Shown: in pieces, positions 25,486 through 35,143 of the stretch
How positions within the stretch are numbered: the first letter of the stretch is position 1
Layout: every line of letters begins with the position of its first letter
Assembly (NCBI RefSeq): GCF_017876795.1
Contig: NZ_JAGIOR010000003.1
Span: forward strand, 62,001 to 126,000
Direction of reading: 5' to 3'
Source: Rhizobium leguminosarum
Lineage (GTDB): Bacteria > Pseudomonadota > Alphaproteobacteria > Rhizobiales > Rhizobiaceae
Length of the DNA: 64,000 bases
Notes under the pieces: model-generated
What the model was told of the DNA's origin: nothing
Seen by the model: only the letters and a program-made list of their open reading frames with translations
The model's database searches: none
Translations under genes and position numbers: made by a program

Positions 25486-25845
25486 ATGTCCCAGCCGTTC
25501 GGCTCCTCCCTGGCGATCGCCGCTGGCGCCGGCTTTGTCATCGGCGGCATCGTGACGGTCGTGAAGGGCATCACCCGGAAGTTCGAGCGCTACGTCAAGA
25601 TACCGGACAGCAGGGGCATCGTGACATTGATATGCGTTTACGGTCTCGTCGCCCGCGGCGTGGTGTTTGCGATCACCGGGATATTTTTCGCCTATGCCGG
25701 CTTCGGGTGGGTCCACAGCAAGCAGGCAGCATGGGCGACGCCCTTGAATGGGTCCGTCAGCTTCCGTTCGGATCCTTCCTCTACATTGCTGTTGCCGCTG
25801 GATTGGCAGCCTTCGGAATATACAATCTTGTCGAGGCACGCTACG
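25486..25845 (+). pseudogene. DUF1206 membrane protein remnant
   Basis: The first frame gives FVIGGIVTVVKGITRKFERYV and GLVARGVVFAITGIFFAYAGFG. A second frame then continues QQAGSMGDALEWVRQLPFGS and FLYIAVAAGLAAFGIYNLVEARY. Both belong to DUF1206, an inner-membrane family of about 260 residues with repeated pairs of helices. A frameshift near 25,715 separates the two pieces, and the first ~130 residues of a normal protein are missing. The gene is therefore dead. Confidence 0.72.
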
Positions 25846-26071
25846 CGTCATCTCAGACCAATCACTGGCAGACGCAAAGCATTCAATCTCGCTGGCGGCC
25901 CCCTGATGCCGCTTTCTCAGGTCGAAGCCGCTTTCATTCGAGGTTTGCCGAGCGATACCGGCTTTTCGTCCGTTTGTTGTGGTTTCTGCAAGGATGACTG
26001 GCATTTTAATGATGCCTATATGATTTCGTTAGGCCCGCTTTGGCACCCTCCCCGCACCTTCGGGAGATGCC

Positions 26072-28396
26072 ATGTTCACTGTGCTTTCATGTATCGCCGA
26101 CCAGCATGACTGGACGTTGCTTTTCATTGCCCTGTCGATCTGTTGCTTCGGCAGCCTGACGGCAGTCTTCATGCTGACGCGTGCGCAGGAGTGCGTGCGG
26201 CACCATCACCACTACTGGCTCATTGCCGCTGCCGTCGTGCTTGGCGCCAGCACCTGGGCAACCCATTTTATCGCGATGCTGGCCTATGCTGGTCCGGTGC
26301 CCATCGGCTACGACGGCCCTCTGATCGTTCTGTCGATTATCGCAGCCATCGTTCTGTTTGCGGTAGCGGTTGAAATCGCCTTTATGAATGCCGGCCGGCT
26401 TGTCCAGGCGTCCGGTGGCGTCCTGGTCGGTATTGCCATTGCGGCAATGCATTTCGTGGGGCTGCTGGCGATCACGCCTTTCAGCATGATCTCGCTTGCC
26501 GTGGATAAATCAATCTGTGCGTGCATGTTTGCGATCGTGTTCGGCGTGGTAGCGGTTGCCGTCCTGCGGCGGAGCGCAGGCAGCCGTTCCTATGTTTTCG
26601 CCAGCGCGGCGTGCATCGTCCTGGCGATCTGCACCCTCCATACCGTGTCGATGAGCGGTGTCCAGATCACCCCCTCCGCCGAGCCCGTCCGTGCCGATCT
26701 CTCCTCCGTCGATCGAATCGCCATCGCCATCGCCGTGTCGATCATCTCCACATTGATCCTGCTCGGAGCCGCCGCCGCGCTGTTCCTTGACCGTCATTTG
26801 ACCGATCTGCGCGGGCTGGCGAACGCCTCGTTCGAGGGGCTCGTCATTGCCCAGGAGAATGTCGTCATTGATCTCAACGAGAAATTCGCGGCAATGGCCG
26901 GTAAAGCAGCTTCGCTTCTGAAAGGGCAACCGGTCGAGGCGGTGCTTGCGATCGAAAGTCGCCTTGGCATCGATACTTGCCAAGGCGCCGTATTCCGCGA
27001 GGGCCAGGAGACGATTCCGGTCGAGATTCTCGCGCGAACGATCGAGTATCGTGGGCGCGAGTGTCAGGTGATCGCCGTGCGCGATCTGACCGAGCGCCAT
27101 GAGGCAAGCCGCAGGATCGAGCATATGGCGCGCCATGATCCATTGACCGGCCTCGCGAACCGTCGCGAGTTCGACCAACGTTTCGAGATGGCAATTGCCG
27201 GCGCTGCGGAAACCCGAAGCGGGCTGGCGCTTCTTGCCCTTGATCTGGACCGCTTCAAGCTCGTCAACGACACGTTCGGCCATGCCGAGGGGGACGCGGT
27301 GCTTCAGCGGGTTGCGCAGGTCTTGGTCCGCACTTTGCCAGCCCATGTCACGATTGCTCGCATGGGAGGTGACGAATTCTGCATCATCCTGGAAAACGCT
27401 TTCCGCCAACAGACCGAGGCATTGTCGATCGCTCTGCTGGAGGCCTTCGCCGAAGAGTTCGCAGATCTCGCGATCTCTTCGGGATTCGGCGCCAGCATCG
27501 GGATTGCCTTGTACCCGGAGCACGGCGTTACCGATCGGCGCCTCAGAAACAACGCCGACATGGCGCTTTACCGGGCCAAGAGCGGCGGCCGCGGCAGAGC
27601 TTGCGCATTCGAGCAGGCGATGGACATTGAGTTGCATGCCAAGCGGCAGCTTGAGCATGATCTGCGACACGCACTCAGCAAAGGAGAGCTGTTTCTCGTC
27701 TACCAGAGGATCGTCGACACATCGTCGCAAGAGCCGTGCGGTTACGAGGCCCTGTTGCGATGGCGCCATGCAAGCAGAGGCGTCCTTGCACCGGCAGACT
27801 TCATCACTGCCGCCGAAGAAACCGGCTGCATCATCCCCATTGGGATCTGGGTTGTGGAAGAAGCCTGCAGCGAGGCAGCCTCGTGGAAAACCCCGCTGAC
27901 GATCGCGGTCAATATTTCGCCGGTTCAGTTCCTGATGCCGAACCTCGTGGGCCAGTTATCGCAAATCCTTGCGAAAACCGGGCTGCAGCCTGACCGCCTG
28001 GAGCTTGAGATCACCGAGTCGGCGCTGTTTCACGATCGGGCTGCCGTCCTTTCCACGCTCACTCAGCTGCGCTCGATGGGGATCCGAATCGTCCTGGACG
28101 ACTTCGGCACCGGTTATTCCTCGCTCAGCAATCTCCGCGATTTTCCGTTCGACAAGCTGAAAATCGATAGACGTTTCGTGGCCGGCATCGGCGTCGATCC
28201 AACCATCAGGGCTCTGTTTGAGAATGTCATCGAGATGGCGTCGACGCTCAACCTGCCGGTGATTGCCGAAGGCGTCGAGACGCCGGAACAGCTTGCGGTC
28301 CTTCATGCAAGCCATCCGGCGCAGATGCAGGGCTTCCTGTTCGGCAAGCCCGAGGCAGCCCCGAGCGACCGGACTGCCTTGAAAGCCATCGCCTGA
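26072..28396 (+). CDS. MHYT-PAS-GGDEF-EAL membrane protein (c-di-GMP turnover)
   Basis: A 774-residue protein with GGGAG before the ATG. Residues 1-245 form seven membrane segments with the MHYT repeats WATHFIAML, AAMHFVGLL and CTLHTVSMSG, a putative metal/gas sensor. A PAS-like region follows (about 250-345). The GGDEF domain has DPLTGLANRREF and the intact active site MGGDEFCIIL. The EAL domain has YEALLRWRHASRG, an NISPVQF segment, LEITESALF, DDFGTGYSSL and the late EGVETPEQL. Both a diguanylate cyclase and a phosphodiesterase site look intact, so it may make or degrade c-di-GMP. It stands alone; the next gene is convergent. Confidence 0.92.
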   Translation: MFTVLSCIADQHDWTLLFIALSICCFGSLTAVFMLTRAQECVRHHHHYWLIAAAVVLGASTWATHFIAMLAYAGPVPIGYDGPLIVLSIIAAIVLFAVAVEIAFMNAGRLVQASGGVLVGIAIAAMHFVGLLAITPFSMISLAVDKSICACMFAIVFGVVAVAVLRRSAGSRSYVFASAACIVLAICTLHTVSMSGVQITPSAEPVRADLSSVDRIAIAIAVSIISTLILLGAAAALFLDRHLTDLRGLANASFEGLVIAQENVVIDLNEKFAAMAGKAASLLKGQPVEAVLAIESRLGIDTCQGAVFREGQETIPVEILARTIEYRGRECQVIAVRDLTERHEASRRIEHMARHDPLTGLANRREFDQRFEMAIAGAAETRSGLALLALDLDRFKLVNDTFGHAEGDAVLQRVAQVLVRTLPAHVTIARMGGDEFCIILENAFRQQTEALSIALLEAFAEEFADLAISSGFGASIGIALYPEHGVTDRRLRNNADMALYRAKSGGRGRACAFEQAMDIELHAKRQLEHDLRHALSKGELFLVYQRIVDTSSQEPCGYEALLRWRHASRGVLAPADFITAAEETGCIIPIGIWVVEEACSEAASWKTPLTIAVNISPVQFLMPNLVGQLSQILAKTGLQPDRLELEITESALFHDRAAVLSTLTQLRSMGIRIVLDDFGTGYSSLSNLRDFPFDKLKIDRRFVAGIGVDPTIRALFENVIEMASTLNLPVIAEGVETPEQLAVLHASHPAQMQGFLFGKPEAAPSDRTALKAIA

Positions 28397-28448
28397 CCCG
28401 CGTGGGCAGAACCGTGGTACTTCCCCGCGGCTCCAAGCAGCTCCGGAC

Positions 28449-29171
28449 CTACTTTCCGTCAAGCCACTCCTGCAGCTCTGCCTCGGCCCGCTCCAGAGCG
28501 CTGTAGTTCAGGAGCTTGCGCAGGAAAGCCACAGTGATGGCACGGGCGCGGAGATTGAAGCGGCCGTCCTCGTGGTCGTCGCCGGCGCTCTGGTAGACAT
28601 CGAGCTTGTCGTAGAGCTGCTGCAGACGGTTCTGCACGCTGCGCAGCGACAGGCCGCGGCGTTTGGCGATCGCCCGGTCGGTCAGACCGAGCGCGATATC
28701 GACGAGGATCTCGTATTCGGAATCGGTAAAGCCGTTGGTCTGACCGAGGCTCTTCTGCTGCAGACCCCGCACCTCGCGGTCGATGACGCACTGGCTCTCG
28801 ATGAAGATCGAGCGCAGCGCCAGCTTCAGCCGCTCGTCGGAGGCGGATTTCAGCACATAGCCGTAGGCTGCGCCATCCGGCACAATGCGCGAGACGCCGC
28901 GCACATAGGCCTCGTCCGAATAATTCGACCAAAACAGGATGCGGGTCTCCGGCCGCTCCTTCCAAATGGTGCGCGCCGCCTCGATGCCGTTGCGGCTCAC
29001 CATCTGCAGGTCCATGACGATATGCGCCGACTTGTGGTCGCGGGCGAGCTTCTCGCCGACGGTGCCGTTCTCAGCCTCGATCACCGTATCGCATTCCGGC
29101 AGGGCGGCGTTGACCGCCTCATGCAGATAGGAGCGGTGCAGCGGGTCGTCCTCGACGATCAGAACCTTCAT
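28449..29171 (-). CDS. NarL/LuxR-type response regulator
   Basis: A 240-residue protein beginning MKVLIVEDDPLHRSYLHEAV. The receiver domain has the acidic pair ED, the phospho-acceptor Asp in VMDLQM and the conserved Lys in YVLKSA. The C-terminal output domain (TDSEYEILVDIALGLTDRAIAKRRGLSLRSVQNRLQQLY) is a LuxR-type helix-turn-helix. Its ATG overlaps the stop of the histidine kinase gene upstream by 4 bp. It probably controls the divergent sugar ABC operon at 30,699. Confidence 0.9.
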   Translation of the reverse strand: MKVLIVEDDPLHRSYLHEAVNAALPECDTVIEAENGTVGEKLARDHKSAHIVMDLQMVSRNGIEAARTIWKERPETRILFWSNYSDEAYVRGVSRIVPDGAAYGYVLKSASDERLKLALRSIFIESQCVIDREVRGLQQKSLGQTNGFTDSEYEILVDIALGLTDRAIAKRRGLSLRSVQNRLQQLYDKLDVYQSAGDDHEDGRFNLRARAITVAFLRKLLNYSALERAEAELQEWLDGK

Positions 29172-30421
29172 CGTGTCTCTCCTCGGTCCGGACCGCTCGC
29201 CGGGTCGTGCGGGGTTAGCGGCAGCACAACGCGCACCACGGTCCCGCGATTGTTATGGCCGGGCCCGGTGGTGAAGCGCGCCGAGATCAGCCGCGCACGG
29301 GTCTTCATATTGTCGATGCCGCCGCCGATCCGTCCCCGCGCCTTGGCGAGCCCGCTCCCGTCGTCGAAGATTGCGATCGACAGCCGCTCCTCGTCGGCTT
29401 CGAGTCGCACCGTGACGGCCAGCGGGGCGGCATGGCGCACCGCATTGTTGATCGCCTCCTGGGCGATCCGGAACAGCGCGACGCTGACGGTCGGTTCCAG
29501 TCGCTCCAGTGCGCCGTGCGTTTCGTCGACAAGGCCCCATTCGATGGCCGATCCCGTGTCGCGGGTCGATCGGTCGAGATGATGCTCGATCGCCTGCGCG
29601 AGACCGAAGAGCTGGAGCACGGAGGGTTTGGCCTGTTCGATGATCTGCCGCAGATCCTGCATGCAATGCTGCAGGGAACGGGAGACCGGCTCCAGCGCCT
29701 CGGGCGCCACCTCGCCGTTGCGCGACAGCCGGTCGATCCGGCGGGCGAGCCGCGTCAGGTCGGCGAGCGTCTGGTCGTGCAGGTCCATGCCGATCCGTTG
29801 GCGTTCCTGCTCCAGTGCCTCGGTCAGCTTCAGCGCGCCCTGCCGCAACCCTTCCTCGCGGGCGCGCGCCTCCGCCTCGACGATGGCCGAGCGTTGCGCC
29901 TGCTCGGCAGCTTGCAGGGCGAAGAAATAGGGGGTCAGCAGGTCGGCAATGATGCGGGCGCGTTCGATATCCTCCATCGTATAGACGCCCGCCGTTCGCG
30001 ACGAACAGGAGAGCGCCGCGATGATCGTGCCCTGCACCTTCATCGGCACATGCAGGCGGCTCCTCAGCGACTCTTCGACGATCGGCCGCTTGAAGGCGCC
30101 CTCGAAGTGGAAACGCGGGTCCGTCATGGCGTCGTCCGCCAGCAGAAAGTCGACCTCACCCCAGAGCAGCGAACGGATCGGGCTGTTGACCACCGGCGCG
30201 CCGGCAAGGTTGCCCCAGGCGGTTTCGATGCCCGTCTCATAGGCCGTATGGTAGTTGCCGCCCTCAAGGAGCACGCAGACATCGAGATGGTCGTGCGGGA
30301 TGATATGAGCGACCTCGGCCGCAACGGAACGGATAGCCGAGCGGAAGTCGAGCTGGCCCGCGAGCAGCCGGGAAATACCGAGATAGTGGTCGAACATGGC
30401 TGCGGGTGCGAGATGCAGCAT
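29168..30421 (-). CDS. GAF-domain sensor histidine kinase (HisKA_3)
   Basis: A 417-residue soluble kinase; ATG 30421 is chosen for the GGGAGG eleven bases upstream. The first ~190 residues form a GAF-like sensor domain. A coiled coil leads to the HisKA_3 box RQRIGMDLHDQTLADLTRLARR, with His as phospho-acceptor. The ATPase domain has EAINNAVRHA (N box) and FDDGSGLAKARG / GGGIDNMKTRA (G boxes). It has no membrane segment, so the signal is probably cytoplasmic. It forms an operon with the response regulator and is divergent from the ABC transporter, which likely defines its regulon. Confidence 0.9.
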   Translation of the reverse strand: MLHLAPAAMFDHYLGISRLLAGQLDFRSAIRSVAAEVAHIIPHDHLDVCVLLEGGNYHTAYETGIETAWGNLAGAPVVNSPIRSLLWGEVDFLLADDAMTDPRFHFEGAFKRPIVEESLRSRLHVPMKVQGTIIAALSCSSRTAGVYTMEDIERARIIADLLTPYFFALQAAEQAQRSAIVEAEARAREEGLRQGALKLTEALEQERQRIGMDLHDQTLADLTRLARRIDRLSRNGEVAPEALEPVSRSLQHCMQDLRQIIEQAKPSVLQLFGLAQAIEHHLDRSTRDTGSAIEWGLVDETHGALERLEPTVSVALFRIAQEAINNAVRHAAPLAVTVRLEADEERLSIAIFDDGSGLAKARGRIGGGIDNMKTRARLISARFTTGPGHNNRGTVVRVVLPLTPHDPASGPDRGETR

Positions 30422-30501
30422 TGTGGTTCCTCCCCGAGACGGCAGGCTCCTCAACCCGCCGCGATCCCTTTGCAGTAAGCGCCCGCGGAAGCGCCGTCGT
30501 C

Positions 30502-30538
30502 TTGCGTAAACCCGCAGCTAATTGCGCAAAACCCGCAA
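30502..30538. promoter_or_regulatory. Direct-repeat operator candidate in the divergent kinase/ABC intergenic region
   Basis: TTGCGTAAACCCGCAG and TTGCGCAAAACCCGCAA start at 30502 and 30522, exactly 20 bp (two helical turns) apart. They lie between the kinase start (30421) and the ABC operon (30699), where a NarL-type regulator would be expected to bind. Confidence 0.5.
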
Positions 30539-30698
30539 ACGACTTGCTGCCTTGCCCCTGTACAGGCCGGTCGATCTCCCGCATCCTGCCCTTACTGAGA
30601 GGAGGAAGCTCAGTGCAAGAACAATTTTCACTCGAGCCCGATTGGGTAGGCAGGAGTGAAGCGATCCGCCGACCAGCGCGATCATCAGGGAGGAAGAC

Positions 30699-31715
30699 AT
30701 GACAATCCGCAAGATGCTTCTGGCATCGGCCGCTATTGCTTGCGCCGCGATGCCCGTTTCCGCTTTTGCCGACACAGCGGCAAAGAAAATCGCCCTTTCC
30801 AACAATTATGCCGGCAATTCGTGGCGCCAAGCCATGCTGACGAGCTGGGGAAAGGTGACGGGTGAAGCCGTGAAGGCCGGCACCGTTGCCGCAGCCGACC
30901 CTTTCACCACCGCCGAAAACCAGGCGACGGAACAGGCCGCGCAGATCCAGAACATGATCCTGCAGGGTTATGACGCCATCGTGCTGAACGCAGCCTCGCC
31001 GACGGCGCTGAACGGCGCGGTCAAGGAAGCCTGCGACGCCGGCATCACAGTGGTGTCCTTCGACGGCATCGTGACCGAACCCTGCGCCTGGCGCATCGCC
31101 GTCAACTTCAAGGAAATGGGCCGCAGCGAGGTGGAGTACCTGTCGAAGAAACTCCCGCAGGGCGGCAACCTGCTGGAGATCCGCGGTCTGGCCGGTGTCT
31201 TCGTCGATGACGAGATCTCGGCCGGCATTCACGACGGCGTCAAGCAGTTCCCGCAGTTCAAGGTCGTCGGCTCCGTTCATGGCGACTGGGCGCAGGACGT
31301 GGCGCAGAAGGCGGTTGCCGGCATCCTGCCGAGCCTGCCCGACATCGTCGGCGTGGTGACGCAGGGCGGCGACGGTTATGGCGCCGCGCAGGCGATTGCC
31401 GCCACTGACCGGAAGATGCCGACCATCATCATGGGCAACCGCGAAGACGAGTTGAAATGGTGGAAGGAGCAGAAGGACGCCAAGAGCTACGAGACCATGT
31501 CCGTGTCCATCGCACCGGGTGTCTCCACGCTGGCCTTCTGGGTAGCCCAGCAGATCCTCGATGGCAAGCAGGTCAAGAAGGATCTCGTCGTGCCCTTCCT
31601 GCGCATCGACCAGGACAATCTCGAAACGAACCTCGCCAATACCCAAGCTGGCGGCGTGGCCAACGTGGAATACACGCAGGCTGACGCAATCAAGGTTATC
31701 GAGTCGGCAAAGTAA
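30699..31715 (+). CDS. Sugar ABC transporter periplasmic binding protein
   Basis: A 338-residue protein with GGAGG before the ATG. It has a signal peptide (MTIRKMLLASAAIACAAMPVSA, probable cleavage after AFA). The mature part is the ribose/galactose-binding fold (Peripla_BP_4 type): IALSNNYAGNSWRQAM, QIQNMILQGYDAIVLNAASP, VVSFDGIVTEPC, VDDEISAGIHDGVKQF and VTQGGDGYGAAQA. It captures a sugar or polyol in the periplasm for the permeases encoded downstream; the substrate cannot be read from sequence. A hairpin after the gene may keep its mRNA more abundant than the rest of the operon. Confidence 0.92.
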   Translation: MTIRKMLLASAAIACAAMPVSAFADTAAKKIALSNNYAGNSWRQAMLTSWGKVTGEAVKAGTVAAADPFTTAENQATEQAAQIQNMILQGYDAIVLNAASPTALNGAVKEACDAGITVVSFDGIVTEPCAWRIAVNFKEMGRSEVEYLSKKLPQGGNLLEIRGLAGVFVDDEISAGIHDGVKQFPQFKVVGSVHGDWAQDVAQKAVAGILPSLPDIVGVVTQGGDGYGAAQAIAATDRKMPTIIMGNREDELKWWKEQKDAKSYETMSVSIAPGVSTLAFWVAQQILDGKQVKKDLVVPFLRIDQDNLETNLANTQAGGVANVEYTQADAIKVIESAK

Positions 31716-31727
31716 TCTCCCGGTGAC

Positions 31728-31758
31728 TGCCGCGCGGGCCGAAAATGGCCGCGCGGCA
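31728..31758 (+). terminator. Intercistronic hairpin (attenuator or mRNA-stability element)
   Basis: TGCCGCGCGGGCC and GGCCGCGCGGCA form a long GC stem with a GAAAAT loop, followed by TTCTTTG, between the binding-protein and ATPase genes. Such hairpins commonly cause the higher expression of the binding protein in ABC operons. Confidence 0.6.
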
Positions 31759-31786
31759 TTCTTTGTGAAGCAGGTGTGGCGGCAGC

Positions 31787-33238
31787 ATGGATGAGGTTTT
31801 GAAGGCGGTGATCGCCGTCGATGGCGCCAAGGTGAGCTTCGGCGCGGTCAGGGCGCTCGACGGCGTCACGCTCCGCGTCATGCCGGGCGAATGCGTCGGG
31901 CTCGTCGGCCACAATGGAGCCGGCAAATCGACGATCGTCAGCGTCATCAACGGCGGCCTCACACCGCACGAAGGAAGTGTGGCAAGCGACGGCGAGCGAC
32001 TGGAGCGCTATGGTATCAACGCGGCGCGAGCCCGCGGCGTGCGCTGCGTCTTCCAGGAGCTTTCGCTCTGCCCCAACCTTTCCATCGTCGAGAACACGCG
32101 CATCATGCACCGTCATCTCGGCGGCTTCGGCTGGCGCAGGCGCGCCGAAAAAATCATCGAGAAGAGCCTCGACGCCGTCTTTCCCGGCCATGGCATCGAC
32201 AGCAGCCGGGCCGTGGGCGATCTTTCGATCGCCGAGCGGCAAATGGTCGAGATTTCAATGGCCTTTTCCGACGCCGGCGTTGCGCCGCGGCTGGTGATCC
32301 TCGACGAACCGACCTCGTCGCTCGATGCAAGCCTTGCCCGCCAGATGCTGGATCATGTCCGCCGCTTCATCGCCGCCGGCGGATCGGTCATCTTCATCTC
32401 GCATATCCTGCACGAGATCCTCGAAACCTCCGACCGCATCGTCGTCATGAAGGACGGCCGCGTCGTCGCCGAACGTCCGGCGCAGGGCTTCGATCATCAC
32501 GGCCTCGTGGAAGCGATGGGCACCGTTGCCAAGGAGGAGACCAAGCAGCGCTCGACGCGCGAACAATCCACCGCTCCGCTCATTCTCTCCCATCAGACGA
32601 AAGGCCTTCCCTTCGCCGCCCGCAAGGGAGAAATCATCGGACTGGCGGGACTGGCCGGCCACGGGCAAACCGAACTGCTGCTTGCCCTGCATGCCGCGCA
32701 GTCCGGCAACTGGCTGCCTGAGCGCGATCCGCTCGTCACCTTCGTCGCCGGCGACCGCCGCCTTAACGGCGTCTTCGAGCTCTGGAGCATCCTGCGCAAT
32801 TTCTCCATCGCCTCGCTCGGTGACCTTACCCGGCGCGGGCTGATCCTCGCCGGTGAGGAGGAGATGAAGGGCGCCGACTGGAAGCGGCGGATCGAGATCC
32901 GCACGCCCGATATGGCCAACCGCATCCTGTCGCTTTCCGGCGGCAACCAGCAGAAGGTGCTTTTCGCCCGTGCGCTTTCAACGCGCGCGCCGATCGTTCT
33001 GATGGACGATCCGATGCGCGGCGTCGACGTCGGGACCAAGCAGGAGGTCTACGCCATCATCCGCGAGGAAGCGGCGCATGGCCGCACCTTCATCTGGTAC
33101 TCGACCGAAATGGAAGAAGTGAGCCTCTGCGACCGCGTCTATGTCTTCCGCGAAGGCCGCATCACCGCCGAACTTGCCGGCGACGCGGTCAACGAGAAGA
33201 ATATCATCGCCGCCTCCTTCGAAGGGCTCGCCGCATGA
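31787..33238 (+). CDS. Sugar ABC transporter ATPase, two nucleotide-binding domains
   Basis: A 483-residue RbsA/MglA-type protein. Domain 1 has Walker A GHNGAGKST (about residues 42-50), signature DLSIAERQMVEI and Walker B LVILDEPTSS. Domain 2 has a degenerate Walker A (GLAGLAGHGQTELLLAL) but a full signature LSGGNQQKVLFARAL and Walker B IVLMDDPMRGVDVGTK. One active and one degenerate site is usual for this family. It powers transport with the two following permeases; its stop overlaps the next start by 4 bp. Confidence 0.93.
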   Translation: MDEVLKAVIAVDGAKVSFGAVRALDGVTLRVMPGECVGLVGHNGAGKSTIVSVINGGLTPHEGSVASDGERLERYGINAARARGVRCVFQELSLCPNLSIVENTRIMHRHLGGFGWRRRAEKIIEKSLDAVFPGHGIDSSRAVGDLSIAERQMVEISMAFSDAGVAPRLVILDEPTSSLDASLARQMLDHVRRFIAAGGSVIFISHILHEILETSDRIVVMKDGRVVAERPAQGFDHHGLVEAMGTVAKEETKQRSTREQSTAPLILSHQTKGLPFAARKGEIIGLAGLAGHGQTELLLALHAAQSGNWLPERDPLVTFVAGDRRLNGVFELWSILRNFSIASLGDLTRRGLILAGEEEMKGADWKRRIEIRTPDMANRILSLSGGNQQKVLFARALSTRAPIVLMDDPMRGVDVGTKQEVYAIIREEAAHGRTFIWYSTEMEEVSLCDRVYVFREGRITAELAGDAVNEKNIIAASFEGLAA

Positions 33239-34182
33239 CGTTCCGGCTGTCGTCCGACGCCATGCGTCTTGCCATCCCCGCTTTGTCGCTGACGCTGCTG
33301 CTCGCCGCCGTCTTCTGGCTGCAGCCGCGCGCCATGAGCTATGTCGGGCTCAACCTGCTGTTCAATCTGGCTGTGCCGATCGCGCTTGCGACGATCGCCC
33401 AGATGCTGGTGATGGCGGTCAACGATCTCGATCTGTCGATGGGCACTTTCGTCAGCTTCGTCGCCTGCGTCACCGCGACCTTTCTGCGTGATGCCCCCAT
33501 GACCGGCATCCTGATCCTTGCCGGCGCGATCGCCACCTATGCGGGCCTCGGTGTCGTCATTCATTTGCGCAACCTGCCGTCCATTGTCGTGACCCTCGGC
33601 ATGAGCTTCGTCTGGGGCGGCCTTGCCGTGCTGTTGCTGCCGGCGCCCGGCGGTCAGGCGCCGGACTGGGTGCGCTGGCTGATGACCGTCAAGCCGGCAC
33701 TGGTGCCGATGGCGATCGTCGCCAGTATTATCATCGCCGCTGTCGCTCATCTTCTCGTCATGCGCTCCTCGCTCGGCGTGCTGATCCGCGGCATCGGCGG
33801 CAACCAGCGCTCGGTCGAGCGCGCCGGCTGGTCGATTGTTGCGGCGCGCGCCAGCGCCTACGGTCTTGCCGGCTTGTTCGCGGTGCTTGCCGGCATCGCC
33901 CTCGTTGGTCTGACGACCTCGGCCGATGCCAATATCGCCCTGCGCTACACGCTGCTGTCGATCGCCGGCGTCATCCTCGGCGGCGGTGAGTTCATCGGCG
34001 GCCGCGTCTCCCCTGTCGGCGCCGTCATCGGCGCGTTGACCCTGACGCTTGCCGGCTCGTTCCTGTCCTTCCTGCGTATCTCGCCGGACTGGCAGATCGG
34101 GGCGCAGGGCGCGATCCTGATCATCGTGCTCGCGCTTCGCCTGATGCTGAACCGCTTGGAGAAGCGGGAGAAACGCCGATGA
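33235..34182 (+). CDS. Sugar ABC transporter permease 1
   Basis: A 315-residue inner-membrane protein with about eight to ten hydrophobic segments. Characteristic BPD_transp_2 features are NDLDLSMGTFVSFVACVTA near residue 62 and the coupling/exit region GVILGGGEFIGGRVSPVGAVIGALTL. It belongs to the RbsC family and would pair with permease 2 as a heterodimer. It is translationally coupled to both neighbours through ATGA overlaps. Confidence 0.92.
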   Translation: MTFRLSSDAMRLAIPALSLTLLLAAVFWLQPRAMSYVGLNLLFNLAVPIALATIAQMLVMAVNDLDLSMGTFVSFVACVTATFLRDAPMTGILILAGAIATYAGLGVVIHLRNLPSIVVTLGMSFVWGGLAVLLLPAPGGQAPDWVRWLMTVKPALVPMAIVASIIIAAVAHLLVMRSSLGVLIRGIGGNQRSVERAGWSIVAARASAYGLAGLFAVLAGIALVGLTTSADANIALRYTLLSIAGVILGGGEFIGGRVSPVGAVIGALTLTLAGSFLSFLRISPDWQIGAQGAILIIVLALRLMLNRLEKREKRR

Positions 34183-35129
34183 CCCCACTCCTCAGCCTCT
34201 TTGGCAAACCCTGGATCTGGTCGTGGCTCGCCGCCTTCATCGTCTGGTTCCTGACGATCATGGTGACGCTCGGCGCCAGCACGCTCGGCCTGTCGCAGGC
34301 AGCACTCACCTTCGCTGCCTTCTCGGTCGTCGTCGGCATCGGCCAGATGTTCGTCATCACGCTGGGTCCCGGCAACATCGATCTCTCGGTTCCCGCCACG
34401 ATGACGCTTGCCGGCACGGTGGCGCTGAAGCTGATGAATGTCGAAAACGGCATGATCCTGCCCGGCCTTCTCATTACCGTCGTCATCGGCCTTGTCGTCG
34501 GCCTCGGCAATTATGCGCTGATCAAGGCGCTGCGCATTCCGCCGATCATCGCCACGCTGTCCATGAGCTTCATCGTCCAGTCCGCCGCGATCTGGACGAA
34601 CCGGGGATTGCGCATCAAGCCTCCGAGCATGCTTGCGGAGTTCACCACCTCGAACACGCTCGGCGTGCCGAATGTGGCGATCGTCGCGCTCTTCATCTCG
34701 ATGCTTGCCTGGTTCCTTCTCGAGAAGACTATCTACGGGCGCTGGATCTCGGCGATCGGCCAGAGCATGCCGGCGGCGCGCATGGCCGGCATACCGGTCG
34801 ACGGCACACGCTTCGTCACCTATCTGTTCTGCGCCATGCTCGCCGCGCTCGCAGGCTATTTGCTTGCCTGTTTCTCCGGCGGCGCGGCGCTCAACATGGG
34901 CTCGGAATATCTGCTGATGTCGATCGCCGTCGTCGTGATCGGCGGCACGGCGGTCGCCGGCGGCGATTCCAACGTGCCGGGCATCTGGGGTGCATCGCTC
35001 TTCATGTTCCTGGTCGTCTCCATGCTCAACACTTACGGGGTCGGCGCGGGCATCCGCCTCATCATGACCGGCCTCATCATCATCAGCGTCATCATGCTCG
35101 CCGGCGGCCGCCGGGCCGGCATGCGATAA
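34179..35129 (+). CDS. Sugar ABC transporter permease 2
   Basis: A 316-residue RbsC-type membrane protein with GPGNIDLSVPATMTLAGTVALK, the usual ligand-proximal loop, and AVVVIGGTAVAGGDSNVPGIWGASL near the C-terminus. It differs enough from permease 1 to suggest an old heterodimer and not a recent duplication. It lies 14 bp before the lactonase gene and in the same operon. Confidence 0.92.
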   Translation: MTPLLSLFGKPWIWSWLAAFIVWFLTIMVTLGASTLGLSQAALTFAAFSVVVGIGQMFVITLGPGNIDLSVPATMTLAGTVALKLMNVENGMILPGLLITVVIGLVVGLGNYALIKALRIPPIIATLSMSFIVQSAAIWTNRGLRIKPPSMLAEFTTSNTLGVPNVAIVALFISMLAWFLLEKTIYGRWISAIGQSMPAARMAGIPVDGTRFVTYLFCAMLAALAGYLLACFSGGAALNMGSEYLLMSIAVVVIGGTAVAGGDSNVPGIWGASLFMFLVVSMLNTYGVGAGIRLIMTGLIIISVIMLAGGRRAGMR

Positions 35130-35143
35130 ACGGAAAGACCACC

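Noticed and set aside
26510..27769. A 419-residue minus-strand ORF inside the GGDEF-EAL gene
   Set aside because: Antisense to GGDEF and membrane-segment codons; no family features.
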